DNA of 64,000 bases from Mucilaginibacter pineti (GTDB taxonomy: Bacteria; Bacteroidota; Bacteroidia; Sphingobacteriales; Sphingobacteriaceae): NCBI RefSeq assembly GCF_900101875.1, contig NZ_FNAI01000002.1:372001-436000 (forward strand), in the 5' to 3' direction. Within the stretch, counting starts at the first letter, position 1, and the number at the start of each line of letters is the position of its first letter. Both the position numbers and the translations under genes were made by a program. Below are positions 55,559 to 64,000 of this stretch, piece by piece. The notes below the pieces were generated by a model. That model did not search any database. It worked only from the letters and a program-made list of their open reading frames with translations, and was not told where the DNA came from.

Positions 55559-55623
55559 ACATCGGGTAGTAAACAGCGGCCTCGGTTTAAAATGTTTACT
55601 ATGATCTGTTGATTGCCCGATGT
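55559..55623. other. Nested inverted repeat after the DPP-IV gene
   Basis: Outer arms ACATCGGG (55559-55566) and CCCGATGT (55616-55623); inner arms TAGTAAACA (55567-55575) and TGTTTACTA (55593-55601). It begins 5 bp after the stop codon, so it may serve as a terminator or 3' stabiliser although the T-run is poor. Confidence 0.5.
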
Positions 55624-55915
55624 AAAATAAGACCATAACGGTCTGTACTAAACTGGCGTCGGTATAATATTAAAATACATTTCGACGCGGTTATTATATC
55701 TATGATTGTTAATAATATATTATAATATACCGATAGGTGTACAGGGATTTTTATGTGCTATAAAATACTATAAACTAAATAATTGAACTGTTAAAAAATG
55801 TTAAAATTGGTTAATATAATGTTAAATTGAGATAATATAATGAGTAAATAATCGGCCCTTGAAATATATATTTGAGTTTATTAATTAACACTGTTCACAC
55901 ACAAAACTATTAATT
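55624..55915 (+). promoter_or_regulatory. Promoter region of the third Sus operon
   Basis: AT-rich leader with GACC/GGTC (55631-55643) and GCGTCG/CGACGC (55656-55688) inverted repeats and a TATATTTG -7-like element at 55867-55874, 41 bp before the SusC start. No CAAACGTTTG-type LacI operator was seen, so this operon is probably controlled differently from the one at 9 kb. Confidence 0.5.
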
Positions 55916-58900
55916 ATGACAAAAACTTTTACATTCTACAGGAAACTCTTGATTGTATGCATTTTTCTTTGTTGGCTAATTCCCTGGAGCGCATTTGCTC
56001 AGTCTTTTATAAAGGGGAAAGTAGTAGATAAAGATAATGTACCCATTGCAAGCGCTACAGTGACGGAAAAGGGTACTACAAACGTGACTTCTACAAATGA
56101 AAAAGGAGAATTTACCATCAAAACCACTAAACCAGGTGCCGTTTTGGTGGCTACAACTGTAGGTTTTATACCCTTCGAACTAACAGTGGGTGAGAAAACC
56201 ACAGTAACATTAATACTTCAGGAAAATCAGCAAACGTTGAACGAAGTTGTACTTATTGGTTATCAGAAAATTGCCAGGAAGAAATCTACAGCGGCTATTT
56301 CCAGTATTTCGGCAAAAGAACTTGCCAACTTGCCATCTGCAAGTTTTGACCAACTTTTACAGGGTAGGCTTTCTGGTGTTAACGTGCAAAACTTTTCTGG
56401 CCAGCCAGGTGCAACACCTACAGTATCAGTAAGGGGTAACTCATTGGTTAGTAGTGGTTATGACGAGTACAACGTTGTAAACAGCCCTTTATATGTTGTT
56501 GACGGTGTACCTCAGCCAACAGAACAATATGTAGGCCCGGGTGCTGGTACAGGCGCCAACTACCTGGCAGGTATTAACCCTGCTGATATTGAAACCATCG
56601 ACGTATTGAAAGATGCATCGGCTGCGGCAATTTATGGTTCAAGAGCGGCCAACGGTGTTATATTAATTACTACCAAGAAAGGTGTATCTGGCGAACCTCG
56701 TGTTACTATAGGTTCATACGTTGGTATTACTCAACGCCCAGAATTAAGGGACGTAACCTTGGGTACTACAGAACGCAGACAAAAAATGAGCATTTTGCAA
56801 AGCCAGCTGAGTTATGCCGATCAGACCCAACTTCCTTACATCTTAACAGATAGTTTAAACTCGGCCTTTAACGGCAATACCGACTGGCAGAGCCTTTTCT
56901 ATCAAACAGGAAAAATTAACAATACCGACCTTAGTATGAGCGGTGGCGGTAATGGAAACTCAAGCTATCGTTTTAGCACCGGTTATTACAATGAGGAGGG
57001 TATTATAAAAGCTACAGGATTTAAGCGGTTTTCAACCAGGTTGAACCTTATTTCTCATGCGCTTAATGGTAAACTAACTATTAACCCTTTAATAGCCTTC
57101 GCACGTACTGATAATGCCAGGGGTAATGGCAATAATGCCAGCCCTATAAGTCTTGGGGCAGGAAATATGCCTTCATCGTTATTGAATTTAGATCCTGACA
57201 AAAAGGCGTATTATTTAGGTGCTTACAGCGAAAATTTAGATAAAAATATAGGTAATCAATTTACTTTCAATTTGAATTTATCTTACGATTTTTCTAAACA
57301 CCTTACGCTTAATTCACAGTCATCATATTTATATAATACAAACCGCAGGGATTTAAGCCAAAGCAATTTGTTACAAAATGGTCAGGGTAATTATTCTTAT
57401 AGCTATGCCGATAACTCCATTGCTGTAACTACGTCAACCTTTTTAACGTATAATAATGTATTTAAAAAACATACGATAAGCTTTATTGTTGGGCAGGATA
57501 TTAATTATAACCAATTTCAAAATACTATCGCATCAGGTTCTAACGGTCCGTCAGATAATATTCAGGTTGTTAATGGTTTCCAGCAATCAAAAATTAGCGC
57601 CAGTTCTGATTACCAGGCCTACGGTTTATTGTCTTATTACTCAAGATTGTCTTATGACTACGATAGTAAATACTTATTCTCGGTAAGTGCAAGAACAGAT
57701 GCATCATCCCGTTTTGGTAAAAATCACAAATGGGGCTTTTTCCCGGCAGCATCAGTTGGATGGTTAATATCAGAAGAGTCATTCATGAAGGATAATCCAG
57801 ACAATATTTTCACCCTATTGAAATTAAGGGGTAGTATTGGTACTTCTGGTAGCTTGCCAAATCAAAATTATTTGCAGTATAACCTTTACAGCGTAAATAA
57901 CGGTGGTTTCGATGGAAATGGCGGTGCTACTTCATATAATGGAGTAACAGCTGTAACCCCTAACTTTCACGATGGCGCGGCCCAGGATAACTTGAGCTGG
58001 CAGCGTTCAAAACAATGGAACATTGGTACAGACATTGAAATACAAAACGGTAAATACGGGCTGCAATTTGACGTGTACGATAAAGAGAATTCATTACAGC
58101 TCTTCGGTGTAAATTTGCCTGTAACCACTGGTTATGATGTGGCGTATACTAACTCAGTAGGTGTGCGTAACTCTGGTGTTGAGTTAACATTATCAGCCAA
58201 TCCGCTTGGTGGTGCTTTCAGATGGGGTACACGCTTAAATATCTCTTACAACAAAAACGTTATCACAAGTTTACCGAACGGTGGCCGGGATTTAGTTTTA
58301 AGTGGCGACAGGTTTGATAAATCGCACGTTTTATCAGTAGGTAGCCCTATAAATGCGTTTTACTTGTACCAAACCTTAGGCGTTTTCCCAACTGATGCAA
58401 GTGTTCCTCAAAATCCGCTAACAGGCGAAAAGTTCCGAAATGGTAATGGTACATACCAGGCAGGTGATTTTCATGTGGCCGATTTGGATGGAGATTATTT
58501 TATAGATACTTTTAATAGTGGTATAAACCCAGATAAAAAAGTATCAGGAGACCCGAACCCTAAATATACTGGTGGTTGGACAAACAACTTCAACTACAAA
58601 AATTGGAGCCTGGGTATTTTCTGTACGTTCACTTTCGACAGGGATGTACTGAACTTATATGACTCTGACAGGTTTGCAAACTCACAGGATGGTAATGCTG
58701 TAAACAACTTTGCAGCCTATTCAACACCAGATTTGAGCAAGATTAATATCTGGACACCTACTAATACAAATGCAACTTATGCTAAATATGATATAGGAAC
58801 CTACAGGTATTATTACACCAGTGCCCAAACATTTTTCCTTGAAAAAGGAGGCTATTTTAGAATTAAGAGTGTAAACGTTGGATATGATTTCCCTAAGAAT

Positions 58901-59080
58901 GTTTTAAAAACACTTGGATTAAGCAAATTTAGGATATACGGTGTTGCCGATAACGTGAAAATGTTCCAGCAATCTAAAAAATTACCGGATGCGGAAGCTG
59001 TAAACCCTTATGGTGAATACAGTGGCGGAGGATATCCGATACCAAGTAAATACACATTAGGTTTTGAAATTAATCTATAA
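55916..59080 (+). CDS. SusC/RagA-family TonB-dependent transporter with CarboxypepD-reg-like domain
   Basis: 1054 residues. Signal peptide about 1-28 (AFA/Q); CarboxypepD_reg-like domain about 30-105 (IKGKVVDKDNVPIASATVTEKGTT); plug with SFDQLLQGRLSGVNVQ, TVSVRGN, PLYVVDGVP, TIDVLKDASAAAIYGSRAANG and ILITTKKG; beta-barrel ending YTLGFEINL. It heads a four-gene plus-strand operon SusC-SusD-fasciclin-DUF5007 that repeats the 9.2-15.6 kb module. Being next to the hydroxyproline-rich-glycoprotein genes, it could import the glycopeptides they process, but no shared operator was identified. Confidence 0.94.
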   Translation: MTKTFTFYRKLLIVCIFLCWLIPWSAFAQSFIKGKVVDKDNVPIASATVTEKGTTNVTSTNEKGEFTIKTTKPGAVLVATTVGFIPFELTVGEKTTVTLILQENQQTLNEVVLIGYQKIARKKSTAAISSISAKELANLPSASFDQLLQGRLSGVNVQNFSGQPGATPTVSVRGNSLVSSGYDEYNVVNSPLYVVDGVPQPTEQYVGPGAGTGANYLAGINPADIETIDVLKDASAAAIYGSRAANGVILITTKKGVSGEPRVTIGSYVGITQRPELRDVTLGTTERRQKMSILQSQLSYADQTQLPYILTDSLNSAFNGNTDWQSLFYQTGKINNTDLSMSGGGNGNSSYRFSTGYYNEEGIIKATGFKRFSTRLNLISHALNGKLTINPLIAFARTDNARGNGNNASPISLGAGNMPSSLLNLDPDKKAYYLGAYSENLDKNIGNQFTFNLNLSYDFSKHLTLNSQSSYLYNTNRRDLSQSNLLQNGQGNYSYSYADNSIAVTTSTFLTYNNVFKKHTISFIVGQDINYNQFQNTIASGSNGPSDNIQVVNGFQQSKISASSDYQAYGLLSYYSRLSYDYDSKYLFSVSARTDASSRFGKNHKWGFFPAASVGWLISEESFMKDNPDNIFTLLKLRGSIGTSGSLPNQNYLQYNLYSVNNGGFDGNGGATSYNGVTAVTPNFHDGAAQDNLSWQRSKQWNIGTDIEIQNGKYGLQFDVYDKENSLQLFGVNLPVTTGYDVAYTNSVGVRNSGVELTLSANPLGGAFRWGTRLNISYNKNVITSLPNGGRDLVLSGDRFDKSHVLSVGSPINAFYLYQTLGVFPTDASVPQNPLTGEKFRNGNGTYQAGDFHVADLDGDYFIDTFNSGINPDKKVSGDPNPKYTGGWTNNFNYKNWSLGIFCTFTFDRDVLNLYDSDRFANSQDGNAVNNFAAYSTPDLSKINIWTPTNTNATYAKYDIGTYRYYYTSAQTFFLEKGGYFRIKSVNVGYDFPKNVLKTLGLSKFRIYGVADNVKMFQQSKKLPDAEAVNPYGEYSGGGYPIPSKYTLGFEINL

Positions 59081-59092
59081 TAAGAAATAACG

Positions 59093-60622
59093 ATGAGAAA
59101 TACATATAAAAAATTAAGCATATTTTGTGGTATACTGGTTTTTATAAGCTTAAGTTCATGTAAGAAATTACTGGAACAAGTGCCTAAAAACTCAACATAC
59201 CTGCAAGTATTCTGGAAGAATGCGAATGATGCACGTTATGCAATTGCGGGTAACTATTCATTATTACGTGCTGCTGCAAACAGCTACAATGATAGGTATT
59301 ATATGTACGGCGAGGCCGTGGCCAAAAATTATTTTACTATTCAGTATAATGGCGATGGGCTTGAAGGTATACAGGGCGGTGATTACACTTTTCAATATAA
59401 CCTGCAAAATTTGGGTAACTATACCAATTATTATAAAGCCATCGCAATGTCTAACACCGTTATTAAAAACGTGTCGAAAATGACTGATGATCAGCTGTCA
59501 ACTGAAGATAATCCTACTGCTTTCAGAAATAACATCCTTGGTCAGGCTTTATTTTTAAGAGCATTAAGTTATTTTATGATGGTTAGGGTGTGGGGCGATG
59601 TTCCAATTGTTACTGAGGCTTACGATGATGTAATTAATGCTCCTCAATTACCAAGAAGCCCTAAAGCCGACGTAATGAAGCTTATTGAAGATGATTGTCA
59701 TAAAGCGGCAGGTTTGTTAACCTGGAGTTACGCCAATGTAGGTGATGCAAAAGTTACAGCTAACACTGGTGCAGTGTACGCACTACTTGCTCATTTATAC
59801 CTTTGGAGAGCAACAATGCTTGATGTATCATCACCAACTGTTCCAGTAGCAAACCTTACCGATGTTGCCAGTGCCGATACAACAATTAATGCATTAATGT
59901 CTCGTGGAGGGTATGCACTTGTAGATACCAGCAAGTACAAAAGTATTTTTGTTGGCAGAACATCAGAAAGCATATTTGAGTTTAATATGAGCGAGAACAC
60001 ACTTGAAGGCTCAAACGGAAGTATCGGAATAAACTTTTTAAACCAGAGTTACATAAATCAAGGTACAACCAACCCGCGTGATTTTGTGGTTCCAGCTTAC
60101 TTAAACGAGCATTATGGTGACGGATCAACGGATATACGTTTTAAAAATAATTTTGCACTTGTTGGAACTACACAGCCGATGTGTATTAAGTATAACAACA
60201 TTATATACAGAAACCTTGCTCAACAATTAGATCCGTATTTGAGCAATAACATGATCATTTTCAGGTTTAGTGATTTTGTACTTTTAAAAGCCGAAATAGC
60301 ATTGTACAGAGGGGATAAGGCTACCGCAATTACGATCATAAATAACTGGAGGATGAGAAATGATAAAAACCCGAGTTTAATAGACGATAGCTGGACGCTG
60401 GCTGATGTTTTTTATGAATATGGTATTGAGCGTGGTAAAGAGTTTTACCTGGAAGGTGAGATATTTTATGATCTGTTAAGAACCAGGGAATATCAAAATC
60501 ATGTGGATTGGTTGCAAGATACCAGATTCCAGGCTGAAGGTTATTACTGGCCGCTTGATCCTGCTTTATTCCAGCAAAACCCATCATTAAAACAAACTAA
60601 ATACTGGCTTGGTAAAGTTTAA
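59093..60622 (+). CDS. SusD/RagB-family surface lipoprotein
   Basis: 509 residues, lipoprotein Cys23 (LSSC/KK). SusD features: FRNNILGQALFLRALSYFMMVRVWGDVPIV, LLKAEIALYRGDKATAITIINNWRMR, and the C-terminal EYGIERGKEFYLEGEIFYDLLRTR and YYWPLDP region. It begins 12 bp after its SusC partner and is followed after 34 bp by the fasciclin gene. Expected surface lipoprotein that captures ligand and closes the transporter. Confidence 0.93.
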   Translation: MRNTYKKLSIFCGILVFISLSSCKKLLEQVPKNSTYLQVFWKNANDARYAIAGNYSLLRAAANSYNDRYYMYGEAVAKNYFTIQYNGDGLEGIQGGDYTFQYNLQNLGNYTNYYKAIAMSNTVIKNVSKMTDDQLSTEDNPTAFRNNILGQALFLRALSYFMMVRVWGDVPIVTEAYDDVINAPQLPRSPKADVMKLIEDDCHKAAGLLTWSYANVGDAKVTANTGAVYALLAHLYLWRATMLDVSSPTVPVANLTDVASADTTINALMSRGGYALVDTSKYKSIFVGRTSESIFEFNMSENTLEGSNGSIGINFLNQSYINQGTTNPRDFVVPAYLNEHYGDGSTDIRFKNNFALVGTTQPMCIKYNNIIYRNLAQQLDPYLSNNMIIFRFSDFVLLKAEIALYRGDKATAITIINNWRMRNDKNPSLIDDSWTLADVFYEYGIERGKEFYLEGEIFYDLLRTREYQNHVDWLQDTRFQAEGYYWPLDPALFQQNPSLKQTKYWLGKV

Positions 60623-60656
60623 TAAATTGTATAGTACTAAACAACAAGAGAAAATC

Positions 60657-61379
60657 ATGAGAAAATATATAAGTATATTATGTATATGTTTTGCGGCCTT
60701 TTTAATTGCTTCGTGTAAAAAAGATGGTTATAAAAACGATGGCGGCGTAAGTGACCCACATGTTAATATGACAACGTACGATTTCCTTAAATCAAAGCCC
60801 CAATTTGATTCATTGGTAAGAATGATTGACAGGGCAGGCTTAAAGGATGTGGTTAACAGTAATATTACCTTTTTTGCAACAACCAACTACGGTATTGTAC
60901 CATATGTAGCAGCCAAAAAGTTTATAGAGTCACAGACACCTGAACATGGTAATAATGAAAATTTCGATTTCGGTATTAAGGATCTGCCGGTAAAAGAAAT
61001 AAGTGATTCTTTAAAAACCTACATGTTTGCAGGTAAGATAAACAGAGATCAGATCACTTTAACAGGCAAGTTGTATGATAGTTTGCTTGGCCCAATCCCC
61101 GCAAAACCCGGACAGCCAAATTCTGCCGTAAAATACGAGATAAAATTCAGGCGAGCGTTTGACTATAGCAGCTATGTAGATCATGTTGATTATGTTGATT
61201 ACATCAGGGTAACGGGATCAAGGGACGATCAGCAGCTTGATCCAAGCACTATTCCCGATGCTGAAAAAGATTTGGCGGTTGATTGCCAAACCTCTGGTAT
61301 TATTACCACTACCGGGATAGTACATGTTTTAGATGGCCACCACCGTTTGTTTTTCAATGCACAATCAACCGGTAATTAA
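60657..61379 (+). CDS. Fasciclin-domain lipoprotein
   Basis: About 240 residues from ATG 60657 (MRKYISILCICFAAF), chosen because it opens a lipoprotein signal with Cys20 (IASC/KK); the longer frame from 60609 would overlap SusD and bury the signal. FAS1 features: TTYDFLKSKPQFDSLVRMIDRAGLKDVV, NITFFATTNYG, and the closing TTGIVHVLDGHHRLFF strand. It contains an insertion (EHGNNENFDFGIKDLP) relative to the other two copies. Third fasciclin lipoprotein in the window, again directly after a SusD and before a DUF5007 gene. Confidence 0.82.
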   Translation: MRKYISILCICFAAFLIASCKKDGYKNDGGVSDPHVNMTTYDFLKSKPQFDSLVRMIDRAGLKDVVNSNITFFATTNYGIVPYVAAKKFIESQTPEHGNNENFDFGIKDLPVKEISDSLKTYMFAGKINRDQITLTGKLYDSLLGPIPAKPGQPNSAVKYEIKFRRAFDYSSYVDHVDYVDYIRVTGSRDDQQLDPSTIPDAEKDLAVDCQTSGIITTTGIVHVLDGHHRLFFNAQSTGN

Positions 61380-61449
61380 TTAAACAACAAACTAATACAG
61401 ATTGTATGACGTATATGTTTATACAATCTGTATCTAAAAAACAAATTAT

Positions 61450-62436
61450 ATGCAAGCAAAAAAATATATTCTTGGGATAATGCTTTTAGGAAGTGTTGTT
61501 GCCTGTAAAAAAGTCCCGAATGGTTTTCAAAGCGATGCTATTCGTTATAAGAATAACGAATTGGAAGCTAAACGTGGGTTGATCCTGTACCAGTCTGACA
61601 GGATAAATGCGGACGGCTCAACGCCGCCATATAGCTTTAAAATGCTTAATTTAAGAGGCATAGATGGCAGCCCTGCTCCAAAAGAGTTTACCACTCCCTA
61701 CGAGATAGTGGTATTCAAGGACGGTTTATCTTTTGATGCCGCAACAGATACAACAGTAGCACAACTTAATGCAAAAAGGGAAACTAAAACAGTACCCCCT
61801 ATGTCTTTTAACGAAGTGAGCGGGCAATTAACTTTTAACAGGGCATCCATACACTTACCGCTTGGTAAGTATACATTTGATGTGCAATTTAAAAACCCTA
61901 CCGGTACTAAATTATTCCCGTCATTAGCAAATATTAATGTTGTTGATCCTACTACCGATGACCTTTTTACAAAGACTGACGGTGTTGATAATGCTTTTAA
62001 TGATGTAACCGGTGTTGCAACGGGTATAAAAAACCCGGTAATCACCTGTACAAGAATCTCAGCCGACGGAGCAAGGGTTATATTGAAAATAGTAGATAAA
62101 AATGGTGTGCCGTTTAATCCTAAAATAGGGGAGATCATACAAAGGGGCGATAGGCCGGTATTTGAAAACTACGCTAAATTTAACCCGGTTTTAAAAAATG
62201 ATACAGCTATGATCTGCGACTTCGAAGTTGCTCCTTTTCCATTGGCGAAATATGTAACGCCTACAACTGATTGGGGATTTTTAATGTATTACAGGATTCC
62301 AAGCAAGTTTGTTAAACCAGTTCCTGGTCTTCCAGCCGATGCAACATTCTCGATAAATCCAAGGTGGTCATGGCAGGTAAAACTTGAAGGAACCTACATA
62401 GTACAGGTTAAATTTCCTGACGTAGAGCATATATAA
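61450..62436 (+). CDS. DUF5007-like lipoprotein
   Basis: 328 residues, lipoprotein Cys19 (VVAC/KK). Paralogue of the protein at 14550-15581, sharing the LNLRGIDGSPAPKEFTTPYE block and the FNEVSGQLTFNRAS-type strand (HSGQFLMWSAAQSSF in the other). Probably two or three beta-sandwich domains; no enzyme motif. Last gene of the third Sus operon, with a terminator about 200 bp later. A binding role at the cell surface is inferred from position only. Confidence 0.66.
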   Translation: MQAKKYILGIMLLGSVVACKKVPNGFQSDAIRYKNNELEAKRGLILYQSDRINADGSTPPYSFKMLNLRGIDGSPAPKEFTTPYEIVVFKDGLSFDAATDTTVAQLNAKRETKTVPPMSFNEVSGQLTFNRASIHLPLGKYTFDVQFKNPTGTKLFPSLANINVVDPTTDDLFTKTDGVDNAFNDVTGVATGIKNPVITCTRISADGARVILKIVDKNGVPFNPKIGEIIQRGDRPVFENYAKFNPVLKNDTAMICDFEVAPFPLAKYVTPTTDWGFLMYYRIPSKFVKPVPGLPADATFSINPRWSWQVKLEGTYIVQVKFPDVEHI

Positions 62437-62634
62437 TAGTTGGTAGGATATAGCATTTCAAACTATATTTTACAGATACCCCTATTAATGATAAAAATTA
62501 CACTACCGGCGGCTGATGCTTGTCAATTAGCAGCCGGTAGTTATCAAAGGTGAAAGCCTGTTACTAAGTAATCTTTGTTCTTTATATTTTTTCATCTAGT
62601 TAATGAAAAAGTTAGTTATAGTTAACGAGTTAGA

Positions 62635-62669
62635 AGCGTGTACCGGTAAGATCGGTTCACGCTTTTTTT
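62635..62669 (+). terminator. Rho-independent terminator of the third Sus operon
   Basis: AGCGTGTACCG pairs with CGGTTCACGCT (one mismatch) around GTAAGAT, followed by seven T. The preceding 197 bp after the DUF5007 stop show nothing else recognisable. Confidence 0.85.
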
Positions 62670-62677
62670 ATACAAAC

Positions 62678-62710
62678 AAGCCCCGCTGAAATGCGGGGCT
62701 TGCTGTTTTT
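62678..62710 (-). terminator. Terminator of the SGNH hydrolase gene (possibly bidirectional)
   Basis: CAAGCCCCGC / GCGGGGCTTG, a 10-bp GC-rich stem with a 5-6 nt loop. It lies about 40 bp past the minus-strand stop at 62741; plus-strand read-out has CTGTTTTT, so it may act in both directions. Confidence 0.75.
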
Positions 62711-62740
62711 GGGGTATTATTTAAAAGCCTTAAAGGTATT

Positions 62741-63484
62741 TCAGAGTTTATTTTCTAACAGTTTTTCCATTATCAGATACCCGTTTTTGTTGGGATGCAC
62801 CCCATCGGCTGTTAACTCCTGTCTTAATCCATTCCTTTGATCTTTCATAGCCGTATGATAATCCACATAAATTAAATCATGAGCTTTAGCATACGCTTTT
62901 AAAAGATTGTTAAGCCTGATAATTTTCAGGGCTGGTTCTTTTCCTTTATTCCAGGGATAATCGTAAACGGGTAAAATCGATGATATAATAACTTTTATAT
63001 GGTTGGCCTTTGCCAATTGTGCCATTGACACCAGGTTGCCAAATATCTGTGTTAGGGTAGCGGGGCCGGTATTGCCGGCAATATCATTGGTGCCGCCAAG
63101 TATCACAACCATTTTGGGTTTCAAATCAATCACATCCTGCCTGAAACGTAAAAGCATTTGGGGCGTAGTTTGTCCGCTGATGCCTCTGTCTATAAAGTTT
63201 TTATGCTTGCGGAAAAACTCCGGATGTATTTCGGCCCAAAGCTCAGTTATAGAATTTCCCATAAATACAACACGATTGCCGCTGTTGCGCTGAGCGTTTA
63301 CTTTTATATTATCGTTTTGGTAATAATTAAGATTAGGCCAGTCGTTATGAAGTTTGTATTCTTCATTCTGGGCTTCGTTTTCGGTGGCTTTATTTTGAGT
63401 TGTATCTGATTTTACCTGCGTATAGGCAGATAAATGTGCAACTATCAGCAATATAAAAAGCTTAATATGTTTGATGTATTTCAT
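62741..63484 (-). CDS. SGNH/GDSL-family hydrolase, secreted
   Basis: 247 residues with a signal peptide about 1-22 (AYT/Q). The SGNH blocks are intact: nucleophile Ser78 in FMGNSITELW, Gly in RGISGQTT, Asn133 in LGGTNDIAGN, and Asp227/His230 in DGVHPN. Such enzymes are often acetyl-xylan or other carbohydrate esterases, or lysophospholipases. A Gln/Asn/Glu-rich linker (about 25-60) precedes the catalytic domain. It lies 69 bp after a SusD gene on the same strand, but a hairpin separates them. Carbohydrate de-O-acetylation is a reasonable inference. Confidence 0.9.
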   Translation of the reverse strand: MKYIKHIKLFILLIVAHLSAYTQVKSDTTQNKATENEAQNEEYKLHNDWPNLNYYQNDNIKVNAQRNSGNRVVFMGNSITELWAEIHPEFFRKHKNFIDRGISGQTTPQMLLRFRQDVIDLKPKMVVILGGTNDIAGNTGPATLTQIFGNLVSMAQLAKANHIKVIISSILPVYDYPWNKGKEPALKIIRLNNLLKAYAKAHDLIYVDYHTAMKDQRNGLRQELTADGVHPNKNGYLIMEKLLENKL

Positions 63485-63508
63485 ATCAAATTTTGAATTG
63501 TTTATAAA

Positions 63509-63545
63509 ATCAACAAGGAGAAGATTAACGCCTTCTCCTTGTTGA
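63509..63545 (-). terminator. Terminator after the truncated SusD gene
   Basis: ATCAACAAGGAGAAG pairs perfectly with CTTCTCCTTGTTGAT around a 7-nt loop, 9 bp after the SusD stop. A short T-rich stretch (TTTTATAA) follows on the minus strand, so termination may be partial and allow some read-through into the hydrolase gene. Confidence 0.75.
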
Positions 63546-63553
63546 TTTTTATT

Positions 63554-64000
63554 TTAAAACCCGGGGTTTTGTTTGGCCAAGGGGTTGGAGTTCATTTCAT
63601 CAAGCGGTATTGCAAACAATAAGTAATTGACGTTTGCATCGCCTCTTTGTTGTTTGATAATATCAAGAGCGTTTACCTTGTGTACCGCCGATGGATCTGC
63701 GATGGTTTGTTTGCTGTATCGTACCAGGTCAAACCACCTGTCGCCCTGGAAGGCCAGTTCAAACCGGCGTTGTTTATCCACCTCATTCCTGAAACTGTCT
63801 TTGCTGGAAAGCACTGTAAGAGATGTTAAATCTAAGTTTGCCCTTTTCAGTATAGCATTCAATTTGTCAAGACCATCCGTTGTTGGGCCATTCAACTCAT
63901 TTGATGCTTCGGCGTACATCAGGTAAACATCATCCAGTGTTAGCAACGGATAGTTATCTTTACTGGCAAAAAAGTTGGTGTTGCGCCATTTATAAACAAA
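63554..64000 (-). CDS. SusD/RagB-family lipoprotein, C-terminal part only (runs off window)
   Basis: The open frame continues to the last base of the window, so only about 148 C-terminal residues are visible and the start is outside. SusD C-terminal motifs: DDVYLMYAEASNELNG, KLNAILKRANL, FRNEVDKQRRFELAFQGDRWFDLVRY, and the closing LFAIPLDEMNSNP region. It implies a fourth SusC/SusD pair, with SusC further right, and that the SGNH hydrolase belongs to that locus. Confidence 0.9.
   Translation of the reverse strand, partial: FVYKWRNTNFFASKDNYPLLTLDDVYLMYAEASNELNGPTTDGLDKLNAILKRANLDLTSLTVLSSKDSFRNEVDKQRRFELAFQGDRWFDLVRYSKQTIADPSAVHKVNALDIIKQQRGDANVNYLLFAIPLDEMNSNPLAKQNPGF

Noticed and set aside
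61698..62138. 146-codon minus-strand frame
   Set aside because: Antisense to the DUF5007 lipoprotein, which has a lipoprotein signal and a paralogue; no independent support.

Overview
The window looks like a chromosomal segment from a Bacteroidetes bacterium, most likely a plant- or soil-associated Sphingobacteriaceae such as Mucilaginibacter. This rests on three SusC/SusD pairs plus a truncated fourth SusD, lipoprotein signals ending in C-K-K, TAnnTTTG-type -7 promoter elements, weak Shine-Dalgarno sequences, and many secreted glycoside hydrolases. No rRNA, tRNA, CRISPR array, phage gene or transposase was recognised.

Left part (1-31 kb). A truncated cyclopropane-fatty-acid synthase is followed by a repeat-rich spacer. 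Next is a minus-strand operon of DUF3472 protein, GH31 and GH35. A 1.3-kb divergent control region with several LacI-type operators separates it from a roughly 19-kb plus-strand operon of eleven genes: SusC/SusD/fasciclin/DUF5007, then SusC/SusD/fasciclin/DUF5008-like/LamG lipoprotein/M60 peptidase/LamG lipoprotein, ending at a strong terminator. A LacI regulator at 28.8-29.9 kb carries the same operator type in front of it, so this is read as one LacI-controlled polysaccharide- or glycoprotein-utilisation locus. Peptidase M60 with GH35 and this GH31 type suggests O-glycosylated protein as substrate (inference).

Middle part (31-55.5 kb). A hydroxyproline pathway (DapA-family deaminase, 4-hydroxyproline 2-epimerase with both catalytic cysteines, FAD D-amino-acid dehydrogenase, 2,5-dioxovalerate dehydrogenase) is interleaved with GH146 and GH127 beta-L-arabinofuranosidases, a large GH43 protein, a GH130-like protein, a DUF885 peptidase, an amino-acid permease and a DPP-IV-type prolyl peptidase. 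Two near-duplicate AraC regulators sit in the two halves. Together these form a plausible complete route for plant hydroxyproline-rich glycoproteins (extensins): remove arabinofuranosides from hydroxyproline, cut the peptide, import it, and convert hydroxyproline to 2-oxoglutarate. This is the most interesting system in the window.

Right part (55.9-64 kb). A third SusC/SusD/fasciclin/DUF5007 module repeats the architecture of the first and ends at a terminator. It is followed on the minus strand by an SGNH hydrolase and the C-terminal end of another SusD that runs off the window.
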